Source of the DNA: Klebsormidium nitens
Taxonomy: Eukaryota; Streptophyta; Klebsormidiophyceae; Klebsormidiales; Klebsormidiaceae
Reading direction: 5' to 3'
Assembly: GCA_000708835.1 (NCBI GenBank)
Contig: DF237113.1
Location: 100,263-164,262 of the forward strand
Length of the DNA stretch: 64,000 nucleotides
Below the pieces are notes generated by a model that did no database searches, was not told the origin of the DNA, and saw nothing but the letters and a program-made list of their open reading frames with translations. The position numbers and the translations under genes were made by a program. Shown in pieces: positions 36,801 through 48,888 of this stretch; within the stretch, counting starts at the first letter, position 1; each line of letters starts with the position of its first letter.

Positions 36801-39800
36801 GTGCGCTTGATTTCTTTAGAAGGGGTTTCCGTCACGAGTGCAGCACACGGAGCAGATGCGACAGTGACGGAAAAGGGTAAATCTTCGCAAACCGCAGCCT
36901 AGATTCATCGTTTCTTGAGCTGGGAAGAACGACTTCTTTTGCTGGTGCAGGTGCGCCAAGCAGATGCTGAAGCCGGAGGGGGAGGGCAAGGACTTTCTGG
37001 AGCGGGTAGACAAGCGGCTGTACGCGCTGACGTTCCACATGCGCAACTACTTCTGGCTGGACCACTCCAGCCTGAACAACATCTACAGGTACAAGACGGA
37101 GGAGTACTCTGAGGTGAGCGGCAGCCAGCGATATGAAATCTCTGTTCCCGCATACTTGCGGCGAATCATGCATCCATACGTTTGCTTCTTGACGTCATCG
37201 TGAGGGCATCGCTATCGATTCCTTCCAGTCGGCTAACCGACCAAGTCTCTGTGCGGAATACTGGTGTGAACGACATTATCAGGGGTCAAAAGGGGCTTTT
37301 GGACTCGAAACGCGCCGCATCTGTGAGGAAAGCGGAGTCGAACGAAACTGCGATACAGAACACTTCTGAAAGAAAGCGCTTCCTGGGATTCTCATGTGCA
37401 GTCCGTTCGAGCCTAAATTCTGCTCGGCGTTTATAAAAGGTACAACAAGCACGGACAACGGCCGATTCTGATTTCATACCGTCCGCTCTGAGCACTTGTT
37501 CCTCTGCCGCCTGTTGTCAACAGATCTATTGTTCATTCATCCATAACCGTCGATGGCGTATACGCCTGCCCAGAAACTTTGCATCATTATCGTAGTCATG
37601 CCGTCGCTTCCTGCAAGTGCCGGAAACCCCAGCATGGGGTCGAGAAATAGGATTTGAGACAACTTTGAGCTTCGGAATCCCCTTCGGGCTGATCCTAGTT
37701 TCGCTTCGAGATTTTTCTTGCACCTTCTTCTCGATCAGGTCCTCGACATTAAACTCTACTTTGATACTGGTCCCTTCAAGCGCGGAGCGTGCACCAGCCG
37801 TCCCCGCTCATGATGTCTAAGCCCGGAAGCTGCTCTTGACTAACCTGATTCTCGTTTGCTGACGTCACAGACCGCGGTGAACAAGTTCAACGTCATCCCC
37901 GACTCCATCCCCGACTGGGTCATGGACTTCATGCCGCGCAAGGGCGGTTACTTCATTGGGAACGTGTCCCCCGCGCGCATGGACTTCCGGTGGTTCGCCA
38001 TCGGCAACTGCATGGCCATTATCTCGTCGCTCGCCACCACGGAGCAGGCCAACATGATCATGGATCTGATCGAGGCGCGCTGGGACGAGTTAGTCGGGGA
38101 GATGCCCATGAAGGTGAGTTCTAATGTATCTTAGCACACAAGTTTCAGCAGCTGCTTTTAAACAGAGAGCCCCGATCCGGAGCATACATATCACCATGGA
38201 CCTCCTCGAGGCGCGCTGGGATGAGCTCGTCACAGATATGTTCACGAAGGTTCAAGACAACACTTAGCGTCCTTTCTCTTTTCATGTCGCACTTCCGTTC
38301 GTCCTCGCTTTTTTCTCCCGTCTAGTTGCTTAAGCTGGGTCCTTCACTAGTAAGTTCAACATGCGTGAGAGTCAACACATAGAGCTGCAGCTTTCTAAAA
38401 CGAGAGAGCCTAGATTACACATAGCCCACCATTTTATGATGGACGTTTATGGACGTCAGCGGGGCACGCCGAGATAACTTGGTCGGGGAGATGCACATGA
38501 AGGTGGGTCTTAGAGAAACTTTGGACCTTAAGCACACAAAACTCCCGCGACTTACAATGAGAAAACCCAGATTTGGACAGCATAGACATAAGTGTATATT
38601 TCACTGAGCCGTGCTGAGATGAGCTGGTCGGAGAGATGCCCATGAAGGTGGGTTTCAAAAGCACACAACAATGTAGCCGCTGAAAACCTGGAAACGTAAA
38701 ATTTGGACAAGATAGACCCTAAATCTATGATCCGCTGATGCGCGCTGGTGAGGCGGATGGTGGTGAGATTGCACTGTTTCGAGTTTCAAGCAGTAAATCC
38801 TCGCCCCACAAAAAGAGTTTTGAAATTCCCTGACCTTACCAAACAGCTGATCACGGCCCGGGGTATTCAAGGTTCGTCAGGACGGGGTTACGGTTAGTTG
38901 GAGCAAACCCGGCTGTCAAGGAACTTATATGCCGTCCAATCTTGGCTTGCAGTCACGAATGGCAGCGCTATGATTTCGATCCCTGCAACTTGGTCCTTCC
39001 GTGGTTCGCTTGTATTGCGCGGTAAAAGGACACCAGTGGCTGCTCATCACGGGCTGTGGCCCTGCCACACGAGACCCTCTCGCGACTCTGTGTGGCGACT
39101 GAAAAGAAGAGGTGTAGATAAGGTCGCTCTGCCACGCCTCAAAGAGAACGAAACCACTTTTTTGTGGTCAAGAGACCCCCCGCTAGAAGGCTTAGCACTG
39201 GCTGCGACCCTGAAACCCTCGTGACTCGGTTCCGGCGACTCAAAAGCGGTGATTGCAACACTAGTGTTGCCTCGAGATTGTCGAGTCGCTGCGCCCCACT
39301 CAATCCGCAATGATAAGCAGTTTTTGAAGCGGCGTGCTTCGTGCTAGAAGGGCTAGGGGGGCGCCTCAGCATGCGACTCAGAAGTAGCGGGTTCAGCAAC
39401 AATCTCGCATCGAGTCGAAGAGAAAGGACCGTTTCTTTTTCTTCCAGGCGACGTACCCCGCGGTAGAAGGGCACGAGTGGCGGCTCATGCCGAGTGCGAC
39501 CCTAGACCCCTCGTAACCGGATCCGGCGACTCAAAGAACAATGAGCCAAAGATTCTATCACCGTGAACGCGTCGGAACGCCATGCGCACTCGACACTCAC
39601 GGCTCTCACAAACAACGAGTGATATCTACGTATCTAACGAGAAACAATCAACAGAAAGAGTTGCTTTTCTTTCAGGCGACGTACCCGGCGCTAGAAGGGC
39701 ACGAGTGGCGGCTCATCACGGGGTGCGACCCGAAGAACACGCGGTGGTCGTACCACAACGGCGGCTCGTGGCCGGTCATCTCCTGGATGCTGACGGCGGC

Positions 39801-41311
39801 GGCGATCAAGGTGGGGCGGCCGCACGTGGCCAAGAAAGCGGTGGATCTGCTCGAGGAGGTGCTCGGGAAGGACGGCTGGCCCGAGTACTACGACGGAAAG
39901 GTAGGGCCGTCGTCCCTCGGAACTTCGGATAAATCCAAAAATAGCAGAGTAAAACTAAAGGTTACTGCACTGGAACGGGTAGGGTTGGGATAGGGTGGAG
40001 GTTAGGGTGGGTAAGAGTGCGGAGCTTTCTAGGTCAGGGCTTTCCGTCATTTAGCCGAAGCTTGTTATTGTCTCGGAGTTCTGGTTCTCAAGGACCGGAA
40101 CTTTGATCTTTGAGTTCCATGAATTCTGGTTCTGCTTGATGCGGAAGGTCATGAGAGGGCTCGACCTGTTTAGGAAGCTCCACACTTGTGGAGGACGCAT
40201 TGGGCGGACGCGGTTTCCAAGCGTCTAGAAGGTGTTCGTCTCGAACGCCCTCTCGAGCCTGGATGTTGGGTTTGAACGCACCTTCGTTGGCATTGACACT
40301 CATTCAGAGCCTCCTCTTGGAACTCCACACTTCGGGAAGCGGGAATGTTTCTAAACTCGTTATTGCATCTTTCGTGGAACCGACTTCGGCTGAGAGTGGT
40401 CGCCAGGTCTCCAACTCGTGCCTTAACTCTGCTGCCACTCATTTTGGCTTCTGTGCTGCCAACAATCTGGTTTAGGAGCTGCCAACAAGGGGTTGGCAGA
40501 TGCTCCTGCAAAGCGCCGATCATGAGGTTCTGGGTCTCTTTTGTACTTTGACGCGTCAAATGGTTGCCGATGAGTCCGGAGCAACTGTTGGCTACGCCGT
40601 TTTGGATCCGTTGAGAACGTTAAGTCGACGCCAGCGAAGTTTCTCTAAGGAAGGGCCTCGTTCCGCCACGCTCAGTGCAGATTTCTCCCTTCTGCGCTGT
40701 TCTACCCAAGGAAACTGCGTCTCTCTTTGCTTCACGGGGCTTGTTGAAGAACGTCCCAGAATCGCGATTCCGTTGCAAAGGAATTGTATCGAAGCATCTC
40801 TGTTGAGGACGCCGGAGATTGGATGATTTTCTAGAAGCGGTTTTTCATTTGCCAAAAGCGTATGCGGCAGGGTTGGTTTTACCTTTCCCTTCTTCCGTGG
40901 AATTTTGAATGGTGTCGAGCCGTTGCCTTGATTCTCACTTTTAGAAAGGCGCCCGTGCAACTGTGATCAAAAAACTTACTTTGCTAGTGCGAGCACCTCC
41001 GGGTAAGGGTTGCCCATTTGGAAGTCCTTTTCCTTCGTGAAAACCCTCTTTGCCCGACGGGTCAGTCCATTCAAACCGGAAAAAAATCTCTTCTGAACCG
41101 CGCGCCATTCTTCCCTTTGACGCAGTCGGGCCAGTTCATCGGCAAGCAAGCCCGCAAGAACCAGACATGGTCCGTGACCGGATACTTGGTGGCCAAAATG
41201 CTCCTGGAGGACCCCAGCCATTTGGGCCTCATCAGCCTAGAAGAGGACAAGAAGGCGGCGAAGCCTCAACTCACGCGCTCAGTCTCCTGGAACGGGTTTA
41301 TGAATCTTTGA
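33853..41311 (+). CDS. Alkaline/neutral invertase (GH100)
   Basis: Hydrolyses sucrose to glucose and fructose in the cytosol, or in organelles for some isoforms. Exons: 33853-34374, 34840-34881, 35302-35500, 35832-36075, 36951-37113, 37871-38113, 39676-39900, 41126-41311 (TGA). All phases fit, giving 607 residues, the usual size for plant members. The first 145 residues are Ser/Pro-rich and variable. The catalytic domain starts near [14 protein letters not shown]. Family landmarks include [111 protein letters not shown] and [20 protein letters not shown]. The family's catalytic Asp and Glu most likely correspond to D315 (IDRRMG) and E541 (PEYYDG). No clear signal peptide is seen, and ATG 33853 is the first good start. 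The introns before exon 5 and between exons 6 and 7 contain exon-edge copies. Confidence 0.96.
36597..36680 (+). repeat. Decayed copy of the exon-5 acceptor edge (invertase intron)
   Basis: ggtgtgcaaaggcaa, then gagccgtgaggaggagggca, then agaacgtcttgaagcgggga parallels the start of exon 5 (36951): gtgcgccaagca, then gaagccggagggggagggca, then aggactttctggagcgggta. The copy lies about 350 bp upstream of the real acceptor and is no longer open in the right frame. Confidence 0.7.
38163..38790 (+). repeat. Tandem decayed copies of the exon-6 donor edge (invertase)
   Basis: The real edge reads gaggcgcgctgggacgag, then gagatgcccatgaag|gtgagt (GT at 38114). Copies have donor GTs at about 38250 (tgttcacgaag|gttcaag), 38503 (gagatgcacatgaag|gtgggt) and 38648 (gagatgcccatgaag|gtgggt). 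A weaker copy lies near 38763. Spacing is about 115-145 bp or a multiple of it. The intron bases after the donor (tcttag/ttcaaa ... agcacaca) are copied too. Confidence 0.85.
39010..39540 (+). repeat. Tandem decayed copies of the exon-7 acceptor edge (invertase)
   Basis: Copies of the exon 7 start (gcgctagaagggcacgagtg, then gcggctcatcacggggtgcg) occur near 39012-39075, 39160-39225, 39325-39375 and 39448-39516. The copy at 39448 is nearly perfect for about 45 bases, including its acceptor cttccag. Each unit also carries a following tail of the type accctcgtaaccggatccgg cgactc. Confidence 0.85.
39448..39516 (+). other. Candidate poison exon copy in invertase intron
   Basis: Follows a good acceptor (ttttcttccag). 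It reads [19 protein letters not shown] in the same phase as real exon 7 and then hits TAA at 39514-39516. Joining exon 6 to this acceptor would give a truncated invertase lacking its last 136 or so residues. Use in vivo is unknown. Confidence 0.55.
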
Positions 41312-41623
41312 GACTAAATGTGCGGCGAGGATCTGTGTACGCCTTGTTGACCTACTGCCACATGCACCGCACCAGAACTGTAGGGTTAGTATCGAGAGAG
41401 TTGAGATATTCAAACGTGCATTACTTCTGAACTTCAATAAGCTCCAACAGGAGGTCTCAATAATCAGGGTGATGCTTAACCCAGGTCAAGCGCGAGAGGA
41501 AGCGTTGGAAGTAGGTACTCGCGCGCTGGACTTGCTTCACAGTGCTGGGTCGTTCTCAGCTAGGTCGGCTGTTTGTGCATTAACCGCTCAAAGGTCGAGT
41601 GTCAATGTTACCTTCTCAAACTG
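41312..41623. other. Downstream of invertase, before gap
   Basis: Presumably invertase 3' UTR followed by unassigned sequence. No gene seen. Confidence 0.5.
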
Positions 41624-42593
41624 NNNNNNNNNNNNNNNNNNNNNNNNNNNNNNNNNNNNNNNNNNNNNNNNNNNNNNNNNNNNNNNNNNNNNNNNNNNNN
41701 NNNNNNNNNNNNNNNNNNNNNNNNNNNNNNNNNNNNNNNNNNNNNNNNNNNNNNNNNNNNNNNNNNNNNNNNNNNNNNNNNNNNNNNNNNNNNNNNNNNN
41801 NNNNNNNNNNNNNNNNNNNNNNNNNNNNNNNNNNNNNNNNNNNNNNNNNNNNNNNNNNNNNNNNNNNNNNNNNNNNNNNNNNNNNNNNNNNNNNNNNNNN
41901 NNNNNNNNNNNNNNNNNNNNNNNNNNNNNNNNNNNNNNNNNNNNNNNNNNNNNNNNNNNNNNNNNNNNNNNNNNNNNNNNNNNNNNNNNNNNNNNNNNNN
42001 NNNNNNNNNNNNNNNNNNNNNNNNNNNNNNNNNNNNNNNNNNNNNNNNNNNNNNNNNNNNNNNNNNNNNNNNNNNNNNNNNNNNNNNNNNNNNNNNNNNN
42101 NNNNNNNNNNNNNNNNNNNNNNNNNNNNNNNNNNNNNNNNNNNNNNNNNNNNNNNNNNNNNNNNNNNNNNNNNNNNNNNNNNNNNNNNNNNNNNNNNNNN
42201 NNNNNNNNNNNNNNNNNNNNNNNNNNNNNNNNNNNNNNNNNNNNNNNNNNNNNNNNNNNNNNNNNNNNNNNNNNNNNNNNNNNNNNNNNNNNNNNNNNNN
42301 NNNNNNNNNNNNNNNNNNNNNNNNNNNNNNNNNNNNNNNNNNNNNNNNNNNNNNNNNNNNNNNNNNNNNNNNNNNNNNNNNNNNNNNNNNNNNNNNNNNN
42401 NNNNNNNNNNNNNNNNNNNNNNNNNNNNNNNNNNNNNNNNNNNNNNNNNNNNNNNNNNNNNNNNNNNNNNNNNNNNNNNNNNNNNNNNNNNNNNNNNNNN
42501 NNNNNNNNNNNNNNNNNNNNNNNNNNNNNNNNNNNNNNNNNNNNNNNNNNNNNNNNNNNNNNNNNNNNNNNNNNNNNNNNNNNNNNNNNNNNN
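41624..42593. other. Assembly gap (970 N)
   Basis: Run of N. Any frame across it is an artefact. Confidence 0.99.
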
Positions 42594-42719
42594 AGTCACG
42601 TACAAGACTTGCCATTGGTAAAGTTATTCGTGATGACTAATTTCTTTCTATATTGGTAGCACTAAGCTCGTCCAGGGTTGTTCGCTAAACCTCTGACTGC
42701 CTGGCGGCTTTCAGCTTAT

Positions 42720-43952
42720 CTAGACGTCGGACAGACTGCCCAAAATTAACATCGTTATGAAGACAACGGCTATGGCCGCCAAACACTTCCAAGGCCCACA
42801 TCTGCGCTTCTTCCTGACTAGTGGAGGCCTAGGTGCGACTACCACCGCAGGTCGCTTTTCACACGGCACTTCTGGCCCCTCTCTCTTACGCAGTATCGCA
42901 GGCGGCCTTGTTTGAGTAGAGACCTGTGCTTCCTGCGACTCGATCTCGGCCAGCCACTCTTCCAAAATCGACTCTACTGGTCCCACATGTTGAAGGATAG
43001 CAGAGGCCCCGGGGTCCAAGAACTCGAGCTTCTCATTTGTGCCCGTGCAGGCCAATATCAGAGAGCTTGGATACTGGCTCTGTAAATGGTCCCTGTAGGC
43101 AATGGCCTGTTTCTTGACGTCGCGCCGATGATTCCGTCGCCGCGCTCGCGCTACTTTTCCAGTCGCGGACAACACTAGGTATTTGACCTCAACCACCAAA
43201 AAGATTCCAAACCTATTCGTCAACACCAGGTCCCCCCTTCCAAGATTGGTGTGCTTTCCACTGATGACCCATTCCACCTTGAAAACAGAGTGGCACGAAG
43301 CCAGCGACGCAACGGCTGCTAACGTGCTCACTGACTCCGGTGGAGGGGTTTGTCCGTCAAAAAGCAGCGGATCCCTGCCATTAAAGCTTCGTAACTCGCT
43401 TATGATTCCCTGTAGAAGCTGCTTCTCGTTTGCGCCTGGTGACTGGTTGATACTCTCCCCAACCTCGTGCTCACTGAGGATTGGGGCGAGGTCCGAAGGC
43501 AAAGACCACATTTTGAACAGCCGCAGAACCAGACGCGCCACCTCGTTTGCCTGCTCTGGAGCCCAGGCGAAATTGTAGGTGCCGAACCCAGAAGCAGCAT
43601 CCTCGAGACATCCACTCTTTGGTGGAGGAGTGGCCGCTGTTTGGACCGCAATCACCGTGCACACAACCGTGACAATGGAGTCGAAGTCGTTGAGGAATGA
43701 GTACAGTGTTTGACTCATGCCTTGCTGGAGTAGCTCTTCTTTCCCAACCTCCGCTTCTCCGTCTATGCTTCTAAAGTCAAACTGCCAGCTCGTTCCTTTT
43801 CTGAGAAGCACTCGCAGCAACTGCAAACACAGCCAGCGAACGAGCTCCAAAGTGCCCAAAGACAGAGGAAGCAGCTCCAACTCTCCGTCTGACTCCACAT
43901 AGAGCCTTGGCTCCTTGCTGCTAAAGCTGACACTTCCGTCCGACCCCGCCAT
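42720..43952 (-). CDS. Intronless PD-(D/E)XK nuclease-like protein with C-terminal membrane anchor
   Basis: A single uninterrupted 410-codon frame, ATG to TAG, in a neighbourhood where genes average many introns. Residues about 180-300 look like a PD-(D/E)XK nuclease fold (restriction-endonuclease-like). A Glu in KVEWVISG is followed by GRGDLVLTN (D241), then LVVEVKY (E255, K257), then a helix with KKQAIAYRDHL. The metal-binding D...ExK triad and the trailing Gln helix are in the expected order. Residues about 89-108 are hydrophobic. The last 20 residues form a hydrophobic helix (CLAAIAVVFITMLILGSL) after a basic stretch (VRKKRRCGPWK), as in tail-anchored proteins. Substrate and role are unknown. 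It could be a retrogene, a lineage-specific family member or derived from a mobile element. The fold call is by motif only. Confidence 0.72.
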   Translation of the reverse strand: MAGSDGSVSFSSKEPRLYVESDGELELLPLSLGTLELVRWLCLQLLRVLLRKGTSWQFDFRSIDGEAEVGKEELLQQGMSQTLYSFLNDFDSIVTVVCTVIAVQTAATPPPKSGCLEDAASGFGTYNFAWAPEQANEVARLVLRLFKMWSLPSDLAPILSEHEVGESINQSPGANEKQLLQGIISELRSFNGRDPLLFDGQTPPPESVSTLAAVASLASCHSVFKVEWVISGKHTNLGRGDLVLTNRFGIFLVVEVKYLVLSATGKVARARRRNHRRDVKKQAIAYRDHLQSQYPSSLILACTGTNEKLEFLDPGASAILQHVGPVESILEEWLAEIESQEAQVSTQTRPPAILRKREGPEVPCEKRPAVVVAPRPPLVRKKRRCGPWKCLAAIAVVFITMLILGSLSDV

Positions 43953-45402
43953 CTTCGGGATAACTAGTCGAGCACCGGCTCGACACTGTTCGTTGTGTTC
44001 TCTTCTCGTTCTTGTTACACAGCGACCGTTTCAGAGTACCCAAAAAACGCTGGTGTTTGCAGCGGCGGCCAAAGCCAACTTGAATGCAGTGCACACTTGC
44101 CCTCGCTTTCTCCTCACGAACAAGCTGGAGAAGCTCAGCGACCTGCAATGCGCAGCTGCGCGATCCTCCAGGATCAGATTTCGTCATGCGCTACTAGTCG
44201 TGACTGATTGTTTGCCAGGGTGCTGGCAGCGACCCGACTCAAAACCACGCTTTTCACCAACGTATCAGCCCGGTGCATCAGGTACATTAGTCTTTAGATC
44301 TTTACTATGCCATGAGCGTTTCGATTGTCGACCGTGGGTTCCATCAGACACGCAACCTTGAACTGGCAATTCTAGCTGACTACTTGTAGCTGGTGCAATT
44401 CGAGCTGCGGCCCCGCAATATCGGTCACGCAGATGCCAGAATTACGTTCAGCCGTCGGAGGTCGACTTATCGACGGTTCAGAAGGCTCCTGCTCCGTATT
44501 TCCTGCCACGCCTGTTCTAGGTACACGAGTCACGCTGCATCCGACTCAAGCCTGGAGTGTCGTCAAGCTGGGTCGAAACTGATGACCGTACAAGAGCCAA
44601 TGAATCTTGGCATTTAATTATTGGACAATCATATGTGGACAGTTCAATCCCCGGCCTGAAACTGACGGCCGGTGAGTTCGCCGTCAAGTCCACACGGAGT
44701 ACTAGCACAGGAATCGCCGTCGGACTTCCCGTCCGTACGGCGCTTTGCTCCCGGGGGATTGCCAGGTCGGACCTCACGTGTCCCTCCGGCGGTGCTGAGT
44801 CTGCTGACTAGCTCGGTACTTGGTTGCGTGGAAAGATAGTGTTCACTGTTCTGGTGCGGATTGCGATATCTGGTTTCTCTACCAGTACGCCTGCAGTACG
44901 CACGGCTGGTTTGGGGTGTTCGGAGTAGAGGGATCACTCGTTGCTCGTTCCTAGCTTGAATCTTCTCAGAAACCGCGTCAGGGGGATCACGCCGTGTATC
45001 AGTTTGCAAGTGAGCCTGAAATAATCCCTTTGATTTCGCGACGCCGCAAGAAGAGCTGCCGTCACCTGGTTTTGCGGTCGTGAGCAAACACTCATCGTCG
45101 ACTCGAGCTGCCACTGCTAGAGACGAGCCAAAGACTTCCAGCGCGGACAGTACTACTTGAATACTACGAAGTTCACCGGCTGGAGCATTTTATAAAGCAT
45201 TCCACCGAAACTTTCGCCACTGCCAAACATCCACTCCCACGACCTTGCTCAGCTCAATTCCAACAGCCCACGTCTCGAACCCGGCGGCTCTCTGCTTTCT
45301 TCCATTTTTTACGCACCGCCTCCAGTGGGTCTGCTTCACCTTCTACAAGTAACTGCTGACGCAAATCCATAAGCTCTAGCTTGTCGGAGAACAGAAGAAG
45401 CC
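43953..45402. other. Intergenic region, no gene assigned
   Basis: Separates the divergent nuclease-like gene and the first secreted-protein gene. Open stretches here lack starts and splice logic. Nothing recognised. Confidence 0.5.
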
Positions 45403-47915
45403 ATGGCGAGCTCCAAAGGACAGCTGGCAGCGGCGATGATGGTCTGCCACGTGGCACTCCTGGCAGCCTCCATGGTGTCTGCGGGTAAGGCCCAAATCCT
45501 ACTCTCTGACTACGTTTTTTCTCTGCGTTTTGTGCTCTTTGGCTGCGAACTCGACCGTCAATGGCAGCTTATGTTTGGGCACAGAGTCTGAAGCGACACA
45601 AAACTGACATGAAAAAGGTCTGGCGTTTGAAGCATTGATAATGAAGTTATTCGACGCGACTACGATGAGACTTGAAGGTGTCATCTTGAACGATTCATCT
45701 GGCTCAAACTCCATCCTTAAAAAAAGATTCAGAAGGTGAGAACCTGACTCGAAAAGCTGCTGACAAGATGCGGGCCTCATTATCCTGCTTTCGCTGGTCG
45801 AAGAATGCGAGATACAAGAAGAAAGGTTTACTTTTGGACTGGCAGTCAAAGTCAGCACCAGCTACTTCCCGTTCGACTTTCACCCCCTGACCACCCTTTG
45901 TGCTGACTTCCGTTCCTCACATGTGGTGCCATTTCGCCAAGCTTCTGATACCATTATAGTAGACTGCAAGACTTTTGGCATGTGGGTTTTCGAAAGGTCC
46001 TGTATCGGATCACCTTAGACACCTTGACAGTTTCAAGTCCAAGTGCATCATATCAGCATTTCCTTTTTCCGTGCAGCTGATCCTGCTTGGTACCCAGGGC
46101 CAAAGTTTCAAGTCAACGCCAACTCCGAGGTAAGCCATGTGCACGAAACATTCCTAGACGGAGACAGTAGCCCTTACTCCGAAGCATTCATTGCTTAGCA
46201 GCTCTTCAACGTTGGCCGTGGAAAAGATTCGCAGTGCCGTCCCGATAAGAGCTACTGAACCAATCCTGCCGACTGTTAGTGAAGCGCAAGTACTTACACT
46301 TTGAACGTTCCTTCATTTGAAGCAGCTTCTTCCAGTCGCATCTCTTCCAATTGACTTGGTTTGCTCTTGCCCAGTTCAAAGTTGGAGCTCAGAACCTACG
46401 CTTCGCGTTCTCTGTGCCAACTATGGTGCGCTAATCTGAAAGCGAGCTAGCATCCTCAAAAGACTGTTCGACCCCAACAAACCGAAAGAACCATACAAAG
46501 TCTTCTTACACCAGCGTTACTACGCGATTCAAACGCAACCAGGTCCAGCCTAACCATCTTCTTGCTCAGCACGTGGTCTATATCTTGAGCAGCTTACGCT
46601 TGCTGACGTCATCTCCACCCCTTTCCCCCGCAGGCCGTGAACACGTTCGTCGGTCAGGTCGCCCCCAGCGGCCAGAACCAGCTCACGGGAACCGTCCGAA
46701 TGGACGAGAACGGTTACTTCATCAACGCCCAGAACCAGCAGGTTAAGGACTTAACCATCGTTTACGGCCCGGAGGATCCCACCGACTCCATTGAGATTGG
46801 GGACTTTGGCCCGGGCGCAACCAAGTATGTTCAGGATCCGTCCATGGAGGGCGGATTTGCGACCGGGTTAAACATCCAGCTGAACGCCAAACCCGGGTAC
46901 CACTTCGTGGCGGTCTCCTTCGGCGTGGCGATCAGCACCTACGGAACGTACGACGACGGTGAGTGACGTCACGTAGAGATCTTTCGTTCATTCTTGACCA
47001 GATTGTCAATCAAATACAATGACTTCGGAACTTGCAGAGTGGAGCTCTTCGAGTTCACCAAAGGCTGGCGAAGCGTAGTACGACGAATTCACTTTGAGCT
47101 CAGGAGATTGAGCAAGTGGATCTCGAGTTTGAGAACCGTAGGATCTGCTTGTGTTTGTAAATAGCGGGCTGCCAGATAACCAGATAACGGAAATAACAGG
47201 TAATCAAATATCTTGCTAACGGAGTTCGATTTTATTTTCCATTGGGGGTCTTCGTGGAAGCAAAGTGACGTAGTCGGACCGTAACAGTGCTTTTGGCTTG
47301 ATGTGAGCGAAGCCCATTGCATGTTTGTATCGGGGGAACGTCTGCACACTGAAATTCTTTTTCAATTCGTATCGTTGTGTTGTTCGTCGACGGGCCGTTA
47401 TTGTACGACGGGCCCTTCGAGACCCTCCGATCAACCTGCTGCCAATTGAGGATCTGGCAGGAGGCCATACCCCACTTGCAATCAAGCTCTGCCGAATGGA
47501 TATGCAAGCCGCGGGCACGAAGCTCATCCGAAGCAAGGATGTATAGTGCTGCTGGGTTTGCTAACTTCGAGAAACACATGTCGCCATTCTCACTCGTTGT
47601 CTTGTGAATTCTTTTCGGTTTCACAATCGTCGCTCTCAGAAGATGGGCATCTTCTTCTCACATAACTTCAGCAAGTGGCTCCACCAGCTGACGTCACCCG
47701 TTCATTGCCGTGCAGCGTTCTTCGTGGACGGCCTGGGCTCGAGCACGGTCGGCAGCGGCAAGATCACGGTCACCTCCATCTACTCGTTCTTCGCCGAGGG
47801 CAAGTTCGTGGCGACCAACATATACACGCCGCAGATCACGATTGTGCCCAACCACGCCGTCCCCGCCGCCCGGTTCGTGCTGGACAACGTGGAGTACGTC
47901 CTAGAGCGCGATTAG
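45403..47915 (+). CDS. Small secreted protein, copy A of tandem pair
   Basis: Four exons: 45403-45484, 46077-46129, 46634-46958, 47716-47915 (TAG). Phases are 1, 0, 1 and the protein has 219 residues. The N-terminus is a signal peptide (hydrophobic core AAAMMVCHVALLAASMV, likely cleavage near VSA-G). The mature protein is acidic and rich in beta-forming residues with no Cys-rich motif. Landmarks are AVNTFVGQVAPSGQNQLTG, KDLTIVYGPEDPTDSIEIG, GYHFVAVSFGVAIS, FFVDGLGSSTVGSG, NIYTPQITIVP and RFVLDNVEY at the end. I do not recognise a family. The ending resembles the last strand of galactose-binding-like beta-sandwich domains, which is only a suggestion. Copy B, 2.1 kb downstream, has the same exon phases and nearly the same exon lengths, so the pair arose by tandem duplication after the introns were in place. 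An extracellular or wall location is likely. Confidence 0.85.
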
Positions 47916-48888
47916 GAGCGCAAATAGATACCGTTTGTGCAGAAGAGCCCAGTATGTGTGGCTTGGCGAACCTGGAAAAGTACTGAAGAGTATGTAGAAA
48001 AAGTTGTAAGAGTGTTATGAATGACAGAACACCGAGCGTTAGGGAGTGTGACTGACGGGAAAGACAGCGGAATAACTAGAGCGGACCGGTCAATCGGTGT
48101 AACCGACTCTCGACGGCCGGACTGCAAAGTTTTGACAGATGAGATGCCCTCTTGTTACTAAACTAAGCGCCACCCCGGCAAATAGGTTGTTCTGATTTAT
48201 GATCAAACCATAGGGATAGAAATCAGCTTACACAGAATCCGTCAGTTTTGTTGACAAAGAGAGGATTGTACGGTCGATGAGAAGTCATAGTAACTGCGAT
48301 GACAGTAGATGAAGTACAGATAAAGGTGGAACGGAAACGAAGCAGTGATCTTGTATTTACTAGCTTTTTCAGCTTTCTAAGTTAAGCACTTCAAAATGAT
48401 ATCGGCAGGATTGCAACCTTGCAAATGATGATCAATATGTACAAAGGCACAGCAGACGTACGTCTGGAAAATATGATCAAAAACGAATGTACGTAGGAAA
48501 CCTTCCAATAGGTTTGGAAGGCCGTGTAGAATACTCTGTAACTGAATTTGCATTAGGAAAATATTTGGGCACATTGGTTCCCTCCGCGAACTCGAAAGCC
48601 GAGCATGTGTTTTTGCACATGCATCTTTCCAACGTGATTCATACGGGCACGTACCCCCGCGTCATCTCTTCGCCTTGCTCACGTCATGTCGACGTCCCTA
48701 CAAAAGGTAGGTTCAGACGCGCATATTTGGCCTTAGTGGCCTAGTGCACTTCATGTCATCGAGTATTACGTCTCTGAAAAAATATGGAAGCATCCACACA
48801 TCTAGGCGCTATTATCTGATGATCGTGCAGAAGATTGGCCAACCCTTTCAGTCTTATCGTCTTAAGGGATAGAAGTTAGAACGTTCGA

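Noticed and set aside
41469-42659. Long frames across 41624-42593
   Set aside because: They consist of gap sequence.
42720-43700. Plus-strand frames opposite the nuclease-like gene
   Set aside because: They are shadows of the 410-codon minus-strand frame.
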